A program made the translations under genes and the position numbers. Below, piece after piece: positions 40,865 to 49,378 of a stretch of DNA of 64,000 nt. The stretch spans positions 1 through 64,000 of the forward strand of contig CAVVFZ010000020.1 of NCBI GenBank assembly GCA_963747555.1, written 5' to 3'. A model generated the notes under the pieces. The model was not told the origin of the DNA and did not search any database. It was given only the letters and a program-made list of their open reading frames with translations. Position 1 is the first letter of the stretch, and every line of letters begins with the position of its first letter. Source of the DNA: DUZB01 sp963747555 (GTDB taxonomy: Bacteria; Desulfobacterota; DSM-4660; Desulfatiglandales; Desulfatiglandaceae).

Positions 40865-41693
40865 ATGAAGAGATTTGTAACTTTCGTAACGTTGTTATTC
40901 GTGCTGTCTGTTTTGGGCGCCTGTGTCACCACCGGAGAACCTCCCGTAAAAGCCCCTGTCTCGGTAGGGATCGACAAGATTGTCAAGAAGGGAGAACTGG
41001 TCGTTGGGACGGCGGGAAGTATGCCGCCCCTGAATATGACCACCAAAAAGCGGCAAAGTGATCGGAGTGGAACCGGACCTCGCATCCGTCATGGCATCGG
41101 CCATGGGCGTCAAACTGAAGTTGTCCACCATGCCTTTTTCTGAACTGTTGTCGGCCCTCGAAAGGGGCGATGTGGACATCGTGATGTCTGATATGACCAT
41201 TACTCCCGAGAGAAATATGAAAGTGGCTTTTGTGGGTCCCTATTTCATTTCGGGAAAATCGATCCTAACCAAAAAAAGCACGATCGCAGCTGCGACCAAC
41301 ACGGAAGATATCAATACCCAGCAGATAAAGCTGACCGCTCTCAAAGGTTCTACGAGCCAGATTTTTGTGGAAAAACTGCTTCCCAAAGCGCAGCTTGTAT
41401 TGGCGCCGGACTATGATGCCGCCGTCGCCATGGTTATTGACGGCAAGGTGGATGCCATGGTTGCCGATTATCCTTTCTGCGTGGTTTCCGTGCTCCGTTA
41501 TCCTGAAGAAGGACTGGCAACCCTTTTGAAGCCATTGACTTATGAGCCGATCGGAGTTGCTCTTACGGGAAATGATCCTCTTCTGATAAACTGGATGCAG
41601 AATTTCCTTGGCACACTTGAGGGAAGCGGAGAGCTTGAACACTTGAGGGCAAAATGGTTTACGGATGGTTCCTGGATAAAGAAATTGCCCTGA
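40865..41693 (+). CDS. Family-3 solute-binding lipoprotein (one frameshift)
   Basis: About 276 residues. A lipoprotein signal (V-L-S-V-L-G-A-C-V-T) is followed by a type II amino-acid/amine-type binding domain: G-E-L-V-V-G-T, then across a +1 slip near 41050 (G-V-E-P-D-L-A-S-V-M-A) and D-I-V-M-S-D-M-T-I-T-P-E-R. A later half contains D-A-A-V-A-M-V-I-D-G-K-V-D-A-M-V-A-D. No permease is adjacent, so it may work with a distant transporter or as a sensor. It ends just before a strong terminator. Confidence 0.83.
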
Positions 41694-41717
41694 GCATTAT
41701 TTGAAGTGACAAAATTC

Positions 41718-41764
41718 GCATAAAAAAAGCCCCACCCCGGAAAGGGGATGGGGCTTTTTATGCG
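41718..41764. terminator. Bidirectional rho-independent terminator
   Basis: Long inverted repeat CGCATAAAAA(..)GCCCCACCCC / GGGGATGGGGCTTTTTATGCG with a short GGAAA-type loop, A-run on the left and T-run on the right. It lies between convergent genes (stops at 41693 and 41770). Confidence 0.9.
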
Positions 41765-41769
41765 AAATA

Positions 41770-42927
41770 TTAGAGCGTACTGGCGATGATTACCTTCTGT
41801 ACCTGGCTTGTTCCTTCATAAATCTGCGTGATCTTGGCGTCACGCATCATTCTTTCCACAGGATATTCCTTTACATAACCATATCCACCCAGTAGCTGGA
41901 CCGCATCCGTGGTTACCTTCATGGCTGTTTCAGCGGCAAAGAGTTTGGCCATTGCGGAACTCCTGATCATCTCTTTGGGTACCCTGTCCAGATTCTTGGG
42001 CAGGCGTTCGAATGCGGCTGCTGCTTTGTAGGTCAACTGCCTGGCTGCTTCCACCTGGGTGGCCATATCGGCCATCATCCACTGGAGCCCCTGAAACGAA
42101 AAGAGGGGTTTTCCGAACTGGGTTCTTTCCTTGGTGTATTGGACTGCATAATCGAGGGCGCCCTGGGCAATTCCAACGGCCTGAACGGCAACCGGAATCC
42201 TTGTGATGTCCAGTGTTTTCATGAGGATGGAAAATCCCTTGTCCTCTCCCATCAAGATGTTGGAGGCGGGAACGCGTACATCCTCCAAAATGATTTCCAC
42301 TGTGGAAGATCCACGAATCCCCATTTTGTTCTCGTGTTTTCCTATACTGAGACCGGGAGTGCCTTTATCTACAATAAAAATTCCCGTCCCCTTGTTTGCC
42401 GGCAGGGAGGTATCCGTTCTTGCGGCAATGCAGATGACGTCCGCGACATCCGCATGGGAAATGAACATCTTGGTTCCGGTCAGCACGTATTCATCGCCAT
42501 CCTTGACGGCTTTTGTTCTCAGGCCGGAAACATCGGAGCCTGCATTGGGTTCCGTCAGGCCGAAGGCAATAAGGTTTTCTCCCGATGCAAGCTTCGGAAA
42601 ATATCTGTCTTTCTGCTCATCGTTTCCAGCCAACATGATAGGCATGGTTCCGAGTTCGTGGACAAGAAGAACAACCGAAGTGGAGGCACAGACTTTTGCG
42701 ATCTCCTCGATGATCAAACAGAGCGAAAACAGCCCCATTTGAGAACCACCGTATTTTTCCGGGAAGTCAGCGCCGAAAAGACCGTTTTCCCGAAGGACAT
42801 CTACCATGTCCCATGGAAATTTGGCCTCTTCATCGCGCAGCGCCGCTCCCGGTGCAATCTGTTCCTTTGCGATGCGGGAAACGGTATCTTTGAGCATCTG
42901 CTGCTCTTCTGTAAGTTGGTAAGTCAT
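41770..42927 (-). CDS. Acyl-CoA dehydrogenase, short-chain/butyryl type
   Basis: 385 residues, full length. FAD and substrate motifs: A-F-G-L-T-E-P-N-A-G-S-D, F-I-S-H-A-D-V-A-D, R-T-Q-F-G-K-P, Q-L-L-G-G-Y-G-Y, and the catalytic Glu in I-Y-E-G-T-S-Q-V-Q. It oxidises acyl-CoA to trans-2-enoyl-CoA, passing electrons to ETF. AAAGGAG lies before the ATG. Monocistronic, ending at the bidirectional terminator. Confidence 0.93.
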   Translation of the reverse strand: MTYQLTEEQQMLKDTVSRIAKEQIAPGAALRDEEAKFPWDMVDVLRENGLFGADFPEKYGGSQMGLFSLCLIIEEIAKVCASTSVVLLVHELGTMPIMLAGNDEQKDRYFPKLASGENLIAFGLTEPNAGSDVSGLRTKAVKDGDEYVLTGTKMFISHADVADVICIAARTDTSLPANKGTGIFIVDKGTPGLSIGKHENKMGIRGSSTVEIILEDVRVPASNILMGEDKGFSILMKTLDITRIPVAVQAVGIAQGALDYAVQYTKERTQFGKPLFSFQGLQWMMADMATQVEAARQLTYKAAAAFERLPKNLDRVPKEMIRSSAMAKLFAAETAMKVTTDAVQLLGGYGYVKEYPVERMMRDAKITQIYEGTSQVQKVIIASTL

Positions 42928-43050
42928 CTGTTGCTCCTTTCATAAATGGGATTTTCTTTGTGATCTACTGTGTGCATGATTCCGCTTCTCCTTCAGCGCG
43001 GCCATTATTGTGAAATCGCCCCGCGTTGTCAATATCCGGGGCCTGGTTTC

Positions 43051-43605
43051 CTAATTCTTGACAAGAAGCTTCTGCCCTAAGTGGAGCGTTTGTTTTAGAG
43101 TCATTCCATTAAGTTTGCATAGCTCTTGAGCGGTAATACCGTATTTTTTTCCAATGCCGGACAGCGTATCTCCCTTGCGTACCGTATGATAGATCTTCCC
43201 GTCGGCATTGCTTCTTTTTTTGCTTTCGATTGTTCGGGTGCTTGCGGCAGCGGTTTGAATCGATTTTTCCGTCTGTTTTTCAAGAAGAGAAAGACGCCTC
43301 TCCACACCTTCCAGCGCGATGATCCTTTCTTTGAGTTCTCCGATCACCCCTTGGATGGGAGCAAGATCTTCTTTGGAGAGCTTGTTGTCTATCGTTGAAA
43401 AATAGACGATGATCAGTATCGCGAAGAGAATGCCCGCGACTGCGAAAATGAGGGATTTGTTCCTCCCCCGGATTTCGGGCAGTCGTTTCTGAAAGGCAGG
43501 TTTTCTTTTTTTTGGCGTATATCCAAGATCATCTACGATTTCATTCATGAAGTCTTCAACGGCCTTATCTTTTTGTTCCTGGTTCACCATTTTCTCCTTT
43601 TTCAT
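43051..43605 (-). CDS. Membrane-anchored coiled-coil LysM protein
   Basis: 184 residues. A cytoplasmic basic N-terminus is followed by one TM (F-A-V-A-G-I-L-F-A-I-L-I-I-V-Y-F), a heptad-like coiled coil (about 75-125), and a C-terminal LysM domain (Y-H-T-V-R-K-G-D-T-L-S-G-I-G-K-K-Y-G-I). LysM binds peptidoglycan, so it is a wall-anchored inner-membrane protein. It lies 45 bases downstream of the LUD gene on the same strand. Confidence 0.85.
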   Translation of the reverse strand: MKKEKMVNQEQKDKAVEDFMNEIVDDLGYTPKKRKPAFQKRLPEIRGRNKSLIFAVAGILFAILIIVYFSTIDNKLSKEDLAPIQGVIGELKERIIALEGVERRLSLLEKQTEKSIQTAAASTRTIESKKRSNADGKIYHTVRKGDTLSGIGKKYGITAQELCKLNGMTLKQTLHLGQKLLVKN

Positions 43606-43650
43606 TGTTCAAAATCACGACATTCCTATAACTGTAATCGCGTTTCTTTG

Positions 43651-44304
43651 CTACAACCCCATCTCTTTGTTGATCAGGATCACGATGATCCTGTTTTTGG
43701 GAAAAGATTTCTGTGTAATAGTCCAGGTATTGCAGATACGTGTGGGACTGCTGCATTCTTCACAAAAACCGGTTTTTACGCACGGGGTTTTTTTGTTCAG
43801 CCGCATGGCATTTGCGGGAGCCGCATATTCCTTGATTCGCAGCATTGCCCTTTCAAGATCCGGCACGATCTTGTTTCTTCCAGCCAGGATGAGAACATTT
43901 TTTGGCCCGAAAGTGATGGCTGCCACACGATTCCCATACATATCAAGATTGATGAGTTCTCCTGTTTCAGTCAACGCGTTCGTTCCCGTGATGAAAAGAT
44001 CGGAAAGGAGCGCTTTCCTTCTCCGTTCAAGGGCGTCGTCGGGAGAGATATCTTTTGTGAAAGTATCAATGATGTCAAGGTCGCTTCTGTTCTTGAGCGC
44101 ATCATAAAGGCCCGTGGCGACAAAGGTCATCGATCCACCCCATGAGATGGTTTTCGCCCCTGTACGGGGGAGGATTCTTTCAAGAGCGAGATTGCTTGCC
44201 TCCAGTGGATCTTGCACGATGAACACCTCGAAGTTGTTTTTCTCCAAGGCTTCTTTTGCAAGGCTTAGGCGGATATCCCAATATTGTTTGATAGGTTGAT
44301 CCAT
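43651..44304 (-). CDS. LUD-domain (LutC/DUF162-like) protein
   Basis: 217 residues with the LUD pattern: A-L-E-K-N-N-F-E-V-F-I-V, T-I-S-W-G-G-S-M-T, D-L-F-I-T-G-T-N-A-L-T-E-T-G, and N-K-I-V-P-D-L-E-R-A. The C-terminal Cys set C-V-K-T-G-F-C-E-E-C is seen in stand-alone LUD proteins of anaerobes. Related LutB/LutC proteins serve lactate oxidation; no lutA/lutB lies nearby, so function here is open. Confidence 0.85.
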   Translation of the reverse strand: MDQPIKQYWDIRLSLAKEALEKNNFEVFIVQDPLEASNLALERILPRTGAKTISWGGSMTFVATGLYDALKNRSDLDIIDTFTKDISPDDALERRRKALLSDLFITGTNALTETGELINLDMYGNRVAAITFGPKNVLILAGRNKIVPDLERAMLRIKEYAAPANAMRLNKKTPCVKTGFCEECSSPTRICNTWTITQKSFPKNRIIVILINKEMGL

Positions 44305-44503
44305 AGGTTTCCCCTTTCTGATTGAAACTCCCCTGCGCGTGTGAAATTTGCAGACAGGGAGTTTTTATATGGACACAAACTCATTTTACCTTTTTATGGC
44401 GTCAAATGTAAACCCCTCGCGACAATTCTCATTATAGTTATTTTATCCACGGTGCAGATTCATAAAAGCCGCAAAGAGAGTCTTTAGGATAAGGTCTTCT
44501 TTC

Positions 44504-44532
44504 TTGACAACCGTTTTTGTGAGCGCTAAAGT
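44504..44532 (+). promoter_or_regulatory. Promoter of the Rrf2 gene
   Basis: TTGACA at 44504-44509, 17-base spacer, TAAAGT at 44527-44532. It lies 106 bases before the Rrf2 start in the divergent gap between LUD and Rrf2 genes (44305-44637), where nothing else is evident. Confidence 0.5.
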
Positions 44533-44637
44533 ATAGTTAAACAGTAGAGATTAAACGTTGAGACGCACAGGGGTTTGAAAAATGAGAAAGGAAGATTGCC
44601 TCGAAAGGAAAAGATGGGTTGAACTGGAGATGCCGAC

Positions 44638-45153
44638 ATGAAATTATCCACGAGGAGTCGGTATGGGACCAGAATGATGCTGGATCTGGCGAAGCATTTC
44701 GATGAAGGTCCTGTTCAGATCAGTGACATTGCGAAACGAGAGAATATTTCTGTAAAGTATTTGGAACAGCTCATTATTCCCTTAAAAAGAGCGGGCATCA
44801 TAGAGAGCTTTCGTGGGCCAAAGGGCGGTCATACCCTCACCAGCCCTCCCGACGAAATCACCATTGGAGATATCGTGAGAATTCTCGAGGGAGGCATAGA
44901 TCTGATCGACTGTATCGGAAATCCTGAATGCTGTGACAGAATGGACCTCTGTCTGATGCGCGACATCTGGGAAGAGGCTACAAAGGCCATGTATGACAAA
45001 CTCGATTCGGTTACGTTGTCGTCGATCATCCAGCAGGAAAAAAATGGTTCCCCCCAAGAAGGAGGAACGGGAGCAAGAAAAATTCAAACCGTTTGTTCAA
45101 AGCGCAAAGATTATCAAGAACAGGCGGGACAAAAATTGAAGGGGAAGGTTTGA
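44638..45153 (+). CDS. Rrf2-family transcription regulator
   Basis: 171 residues. N-terminal winged helix L-S-T-R-S-R-Y-G-T-R-M-M-L-D-L-A, recognition helix I-S-V-K-Y-L-E-Q-L, wing G-P-K-G-G-H-T-L. Cys residues in D-C-I-G-N-P-E-C-C-D-R-M-D-L-C resemble an iron-sulfur-binding IscR/RsrR-type site. GGAG lies eight bases before ATG. Likely redox or iron-sulfur sensor; the MOSC gene follows after 4 bases. Confidence 0.9.
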   Translation: MKLSTRSRYGTRMMLDLAKHFDEGPVQISDIAKRENISVKYLEQLIIPLKRAGIIESFRGPKGGHTLTSPPDEITIGDIVRILEGGIDLIDCIGNPECCDRMDLCLMRDIWEEATKAMYDKLDSVTLSSIIQQEKNGSPQEGGTGARKIQTVCSKRKDYQEQAGQKLKGKV

Positions 45154-45156
45154 GAA

Positions 45157-45627
45157 ATGGAAATTGTTTCTATTGCCAGCAGCAAGAAAAAGGGAACACC
45201 CAAAGTGCCTGTAGAAGAAGCCTATCTTGTGAGAGATCATGGAATCGAGGGGGACGCCCATGCGGGAAACTGGCATCGTCAGGTGAGTTTTTTATCCGCC
45301 GAAAGCATCCAAAAAGCCCGTGACCGGGGTTTGGATGTCACTTTTGGAAATTTTGCTGAAAATATCGCCACCAGAGGCATTGACTGGGAGATCATCCCGG
45401 TGGGCGCCTTACTGAATCTGGGGGATTCCGCCCGAGTGGAGATTACCCAGAAAGGGAAGGAATGCCACAATAAATGTGCCATATATTATCTTGCCGGAGA
45501 TTGCATTATGCCGCGGGAAGGGATCTTTGCCCGCGTGATCGAAGGGGGAAAAATCCGTTGCGGGGATTCGATACGGTTTCAGACAGGGCTCGATGTGCCT
45601 GCTGCTGGAACTGAAAAAGGGGATTAG
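45157..45627 (+). CDS. MOSC-domain protein
   Basis: 156 residues. MOSC features: V-R-D-H-G-I-E-G-D-A-H-A-G, an F-G-N-F-A-E-N-I strand, I-T-Q-K-G-K-E-C-H-N-K-C, and the G-I-F-A-R-V-I-E-G-G-K turn. The Cys residues in ECHNKC are the likely sulfur or molybdopterin site. Stand-alone MOSC proteins are tied to molybdenum-cofactor or sulfur-transfer chemistry. Cotranscribed with the Rrf2 gene. Confidence 0.88.
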   Translation: MEIVSIASSKKKGTPKVPVEEAYLVRDHGIEGDAHAGNWHRQVSFLSAESIQKARDRGLDVTFGNFAENIATRGIDWEIIPVGALLNLGDSARVEITQKGKECHNKCAIYYLAGDCIMPREGIFARVIEGGKIRCGDSIRFQTGLDVPAAGTEKGD

Positions 45628-45882
45628 GTTGTTTTCCAATTGAGCGTAGCGGGCGTTAAATAGTTGTGCATAAGTTTCTGTCTCGATCTGACTGGCTTTT
45701 TTTGGCCAGAGGCCCTGCTCGTAAGGAACGGGGTTCTTTTATTTTAATATTCACACCACCTGCTTTTATGTTGCTTCATGGCCTTCATGGTAAAAACCCC
45801 TCCTACCATGTCTGTAGACTTGCCCCTTCTCGTTTATTTCAAGACTCCTGATTCAATCTGAAACACTACCATACGATTTTTC

Positions 45883-45911
45883 TTGACGGGCTTTTTCGGG
45901 AATCCTAATAT
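45883..45911 (+). promoter_or_regulatory. Promoter of the TetR gene
   Basis: TTGACG at 45883-45888, 17-base spacer, TAATAT at 45906-45911, 39 bases before the TetR ATG. Close to consensus. Confidence 0.6.
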
Positions 45912-45949
45912 GTCCATCAAATGATGGAAACAAGAACTGGAGAGCGCTG

Positions 45950-46585
45950 ATGGTCACCCCGCTCGAAAAGGCCCGCAAGAATCCCGATTCCATGAAGGGA
46001 AAGATCCTTTCCGTGGCGCGATGCGTATTCGGCGAGTACGGTTTTCACGGTACGACGACCAGGATGATCGCTCAGGAAGTGGGAATCGATATCTCAACGC
46101 TCTACTATCACTGGGGAGAGAAGGGGGATCTGTACGCGGCGGTGATTCTGGATATCACCGAAGACCTGCGGAGAAAACTGCAGGATGTGGAAAGGGTGAT
46201 CCACGGAAAACCGCTCGCCGTTCGACTGGATATTGCCATCGACATGATGACCGACTACCTTTTCGAACACCCCGAAATTTCCAACCTCATTCTGCTGCGC
46301 TATTTTGGAAAAACCCGCACCAACACCGGTTTTGATTTCCGGGTCCCCGAATTCATTTCAGATATTGCCCGTTCCATGGACCTGTGCAGCGACAAAGCGA
46401 ATGTATCGAAAGCAGTGAAGATGCAGGTCCTTGGTATCATGAATGCTATCCACAACTTTGTATCCGGCGAAGATTTTTTTAAACCCATGCTCGAAATGGA
46501 GAGGGAGGAATATATCCGCAGGGTGAAAGAAACCTTGAAATTCATTTTGATACCCGCTTTTTCCGGGAGGCTCGCGGACGGATGA
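45950..46585 (+). CDS. TetR-family transcription regulator
   Basis: 211 residues. N-terminal TetR HTH (I-L-S-V-A-R-C-V-F-G-E-Y-G-F-H-G-T-T-T ... S-T-L-Y-Y-H-W) and a helical ligand domain. TetR proteins of this look often repress acyl-CoA metabolism operons and are released by an acyl-CoA. It precedes the SDR/thiolase operon at 47206 on the same strand, separated by two hairpin repeats, so it is the natural candidate regulator (inference). Confidence 0.88.
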   Translation: MVTPLEKARKNPDSMKGKILSVARCVFGEYGFHGTTTRMIAQEVGIDISTLYYHWGEKGDLYAAVILDITEDLRRKLQDVERVIHGKPLAVRLDIAIDMMTDYLFEHPEISNLILLRYFGKTRTNTGFDFRVPEFISDIARSMDLCSDKANVSKAVKMQVLGIMNAIHNFVSGEDFFKPMLEMEREEYIRRVKETLKFILIPAFSGRLADG

Positions 46586-46631
46586 TGTTCGACGTCGAAA
46601 GACTCATAGGTAAGGGGTTTTTCAGTTAAAT

Positions 46632-46843
46632 TGAACCGCAAGAACGCGAAAGTTTTTGGCTTCCTGATTGGGACGACCGATCAGGAAAATAACCGCCATC
46701 ATTTGAGCATTAGGCATCAGGAGATGATTTATCCATACCCCAAAATGCCCAAAGGGCTGATTGGTTTATCGAATCGTCCGTTCCGATTCGGTAAAAAACT
46801 CGTATCTTCGCGTACTTTGCGTCTTGAGCGAAGCGGGCGGTGA
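46632..46843 (-). repeat. GxxExxY-associated hairpin repeat, copy F (inverted)
   Basis: Inverse orientation relative to the GxxExxY copy. The right part matches the element left end (GCTTCGCTCAAGACGC, then the hairpin TATCGAATCG/CGATTCGATA family with variant bases); the left part is a diverged right end with CCTGATCGG-like and GCGGTTC pieces. No gene inside. Confidence 0.7.
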
Positions 46844-46872
46844 AGACCCCCTTGTGCACATCCATTGGATTA

Positions 46873-47133
46873 AACCGCCAAGGCGCTAAGACGCTAAGGG
46901 TTTTGGTATTTTTCCGGATCGGGGTGAAACCGATCGGGAAAATGTAACGCTTTACCATGCACATTTGTTTTTCGGTAGTTTTCGGGGCAGCCTTTCGCTG
47001 ACGTAATTATTTTTAGATTTGCCCAAAGGGCTGATTGGTTTATCGAATCGTCCGTTCCGATTCGGTAAAAAACTGTATCTTCGCGTACTTTGTCTTGAGC
47101 GAAGCCCCGACAACGGGACAAGCGGGCGGTTAA
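46873..47133 (-). repeat. GxxExxY-associated hairpin repeat, copy E (inverted)
   Basis: In reverse complement it runs from TTAACCGCCCGCTTGTCCCG, the same left edge as the GxxExxY copy, through the CGAATCG hairpin and GTCAGCGAAAGGCTGCC to GATCGGTTTCACCCCGATC and CTTAGCGTCTTAGCGCC. About 260 bp without a gene, ending 72 bases before the MaoC-SDR-SCP2 start. Confidence 0.8.
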
Positions 47134-47205
47134 TATTCATGTCCTTAGTCTTATTCGTGGTTAAAACCCCATCGCTTTTTCCCTTAAATAAAAGGAGGAA
47201 ACAGA

Positions 47206-49362
47206 ATGGCTCTAAACTTGGATGTGGTGGGCAGGAAGATCGGCCCGGTAAAGAAAGAGTATGACTGGAGGGATCTGGTCCTTTACGCCCTCGGGGTAGG
47301 GGCCGGTTTTGAGGATCTGGAATACTGTTTTGAACAGCAGCTCAAGGTGATTCCCAGTTTTTCCATTGCCGGCGTGTTCGAGTTCTTAGCGGAAGTGGGA
47401 ATCAGCTCCAATGCCGATCTTTCCGGAATCCTGCATGGAGAACAGGATATTGTTTTCCATAATCCCATTCCCAAGGAAGGAACCCTGATCACCGAGGGGA
47501 AAATCACCCATATGTTTGACAAGGGTGCCGGCAAGGGCGCCCTTGTTGTGGCGGAAGCCGACACCTATCATTCCAACGGACAGAAACTCTTCAGCAACCT
47601 TTTTACCCTGTTTTGCCGAAAAGATGGGGGTTTTGGCGGGGCGCCCGGTCCCAGCGAAACCTTGGAGTTCCCCGACAGGGCGCCCGATTTTGAAGAGCGC
47701 GCCGTTCCTTCTCCAAACCAGCCCCTTCTCTACAGGCTTTCGGGGGATATCTTTCAGCTTCACGCGGACCCGGAATTTGCCAGGGCAAGCGGCTTTGAAA
47801 AACCGATTATGCACGGCCTCTGTACCCACGGATACGCCTGCAGGGCCGTGATCAAGCACCTCTTTCCGGGTGAGCCCGAACGTATGTCCAGGTTCCGGGT
47901 ACGCTTTTCGCGCACTTTGTATCCGGGCACTCCCATCATCACACAGATTTGGAAAATGGAAGAGGGGAAGGCCTATTTCAGAACCATCAACGGAGATAGC
48001 GGTGAAACAGTGCTCGACAGGGGCATTGTGGAGTGGCTGGACCGGGAGGAAATGGCGAGACGGAAAAAGAGCGGGGGGATCCGCTTCGACGGCCGCGTGG
48101 CGATCGTCACCGGCGCCGGCGCCGGATTAGGGCGTGTGTACGCCCTGGAGCTGGCGGCAAGGGGCGCCAAAGTGGTGGTGAACGATCTCGGAGGCGCGAG
48201 GGATGGCTCCGGAGGCGGAAAAGGACCCGCCGACCAGGTTGTGGAAGAAATTCGGTCCAAAGGTGGACAGGCTGTTGCCAACTACGATTCCGTGGCGACT
48301 CCCGAAGGCGGGCAGGCCATTGTGGATGCGGCCGTGAACACTTTTGGCAAATTGGATATCCTGATCAACAATGCAGGGATCCTGCGGGACAAGACCCTAA
48401 TAAAAATGGAACCGGAGAACTGGGATGCGGTGATGGATGTGCATCTCAAAGGGGCATACAATGTCACCCGGCCTGCTTTCATCAAAATGCGGGATAACCG
48501 GTATGGCCGCATCATCTTTACCTCATCGGCCGCGGGACTTTACGGCAATTTCGGGCAGACAAACTATTCGGCTGCAAAAATGGGGCTTGTCGGTTTCATG
48601 AATACCCTGAAGCTGGAGGGAGAAAAGCACGATATCAAGGTGAATACCATTGCACCGGTTGCGGCCACGAGACTCACGGAAGATATCCTTCCCCCGGAGA
48701 TCCTGGCGAAGTTGAAACCCGAATTCGTGGCTCCGCTTGTCCTGTACCTCTGTGCTGAGCAGTGCCCGGTAACGGGCGCCATCTACAACGCGGGCATGGG
48801 CTATTTCAACCGTGTCGCCTTTGCCACGGGTCCGGGAGCCGTTGTAGGGAATAAAGATGAGATCCCCACCCCCGAAGGCGTGGCAGCCGGTTTTGAAAAG
48901 ATCAAATCCCTTGAAGGGGCCATGGAATATCCCAATGCCACGGCTGCATTCAGTCCCATGTTGGATGCATTCAATCCGAAGAAGGTTCCGGATGCGGATC
49001 AAATAGATGCGGGGCAGGCGGATGCAGATCAGGCGGAGCCCGGTCTTACGGTCAAGGCGATCTTTGAGGGTTTGCCTGGCGCCTTCCAGGCCGACAGGGC
49101 CAAAGGAGTCGATGTGGTGTTCCAGTTCGATATTTCGGGGCCCAAAGGCGGATCCTGGCAGGTAACCGTGAAAGATGGAACCTGCCTGGTGGCGCCGGGC
49201 TCCCACAGTGCACCTACCACGACCATCGGAATGGGCGACGATGATTTCGTGAAGATGATTTCCGGAGAACTGAACGCCATGTCGGCCTATACGGGCGGAA
49301 AGCTAAAAATCGCAGGCGATCTCATGAAATCCCAGCTTATTGAAAAACTGTTCAAGTTCTGA
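47206..49362 (+). CDS. MaoC hydratase - SDR dehydrogenase - SCP2 trifunctional protein
   Basis: 718 residues, three domains. Residues 1-285 form a double-hotdog hydratase 2 with the active motif H-A-D-P-E-F-A-R-A-S-G-F-E-K-P-I-M-H-G-L. Residues about 291-590 are a short-chain dehydrogenase: nucleotide motif T-G-A-G-A-G-L-G, catalytic Ser in F-T-S-S-A-A-G and N-Y-S-A-A-K. Residues about 612-718 are an SCP2 sterol-carrier domain. The parts equal eukaryotic peroxisomal MFE-2 but in a different order (hydratase first). Predicted steps are enoyl-CoA hydration and 3-hydroxyacyl-CoA oxidation. An acidic repeat linker (D-A-D-Q-I-D-A-G-Q-A-D-A-D-Q) precedes SCP2. First gene of the operon, AAAGGAGG before ATG. 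Confidence 0.93.
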   Translation: MALNLDVVGRKIGPVKKEYDWRDLVLYALGVGAGFEDLEYCFEQQLKVIPSFSIAGVFEFLAEVGISSNADLSGILHGEQDIVFHNPIPKEGTLITEGKITHMFDKGAGKGALVVAEADTYHSNGQKLFSNLFTLFCRKDGGFGGAPGPSETLEFPDRAPDFEERAVPSPNQPLLYRLSGDIFQLHADPEFARASGFEKPIMHGLCTHGYACRAVIKHLFPGEPERMSRFRVRFSRTLYPGTPIITQIWKMEEGKAYFRTINGDSGETVLDRGIVEWLDREEMARRKKSGGIRFDGRVAIVTGAGAGLGRVYALELAARGAKVVVNDLGGARDGSGGGKGPADQVVEEIRSKGGQAVANYDSVATPEGGQAIVDAAVNTFGKLDILINNAGILRDKTLIKMEPENWDAVMDVHLKGAYNVTRPAFIKMRDNRYGRIIFTSSAAGLYGNFGQTNYSAAKMGLVGFMNTLKLEGEKHDIKVNTIAPVAATRLTEDILPPEILAKLKPEFVAPLVLYLCAEQCPVTGAIYNAGMGYFNRVAFATGPGAVVGNKDEIPTPEGVAAGFEKIKSLEGAMEYPNATAAFSPMLDAFNPKKVPDADQIDAGQADADQAEPGLTVKAIFEGLPGAFQADRAKGVDVVFQFDISGPKGGSWQVTVKDGTCLVAPGSHSAPTTTIGMGDDDFVKMISGELNAMSAYTGGKLKIAGDLMKSQLIEKLFKF

Positions 49363-49378
49363 AACAGGAGGAAGATCC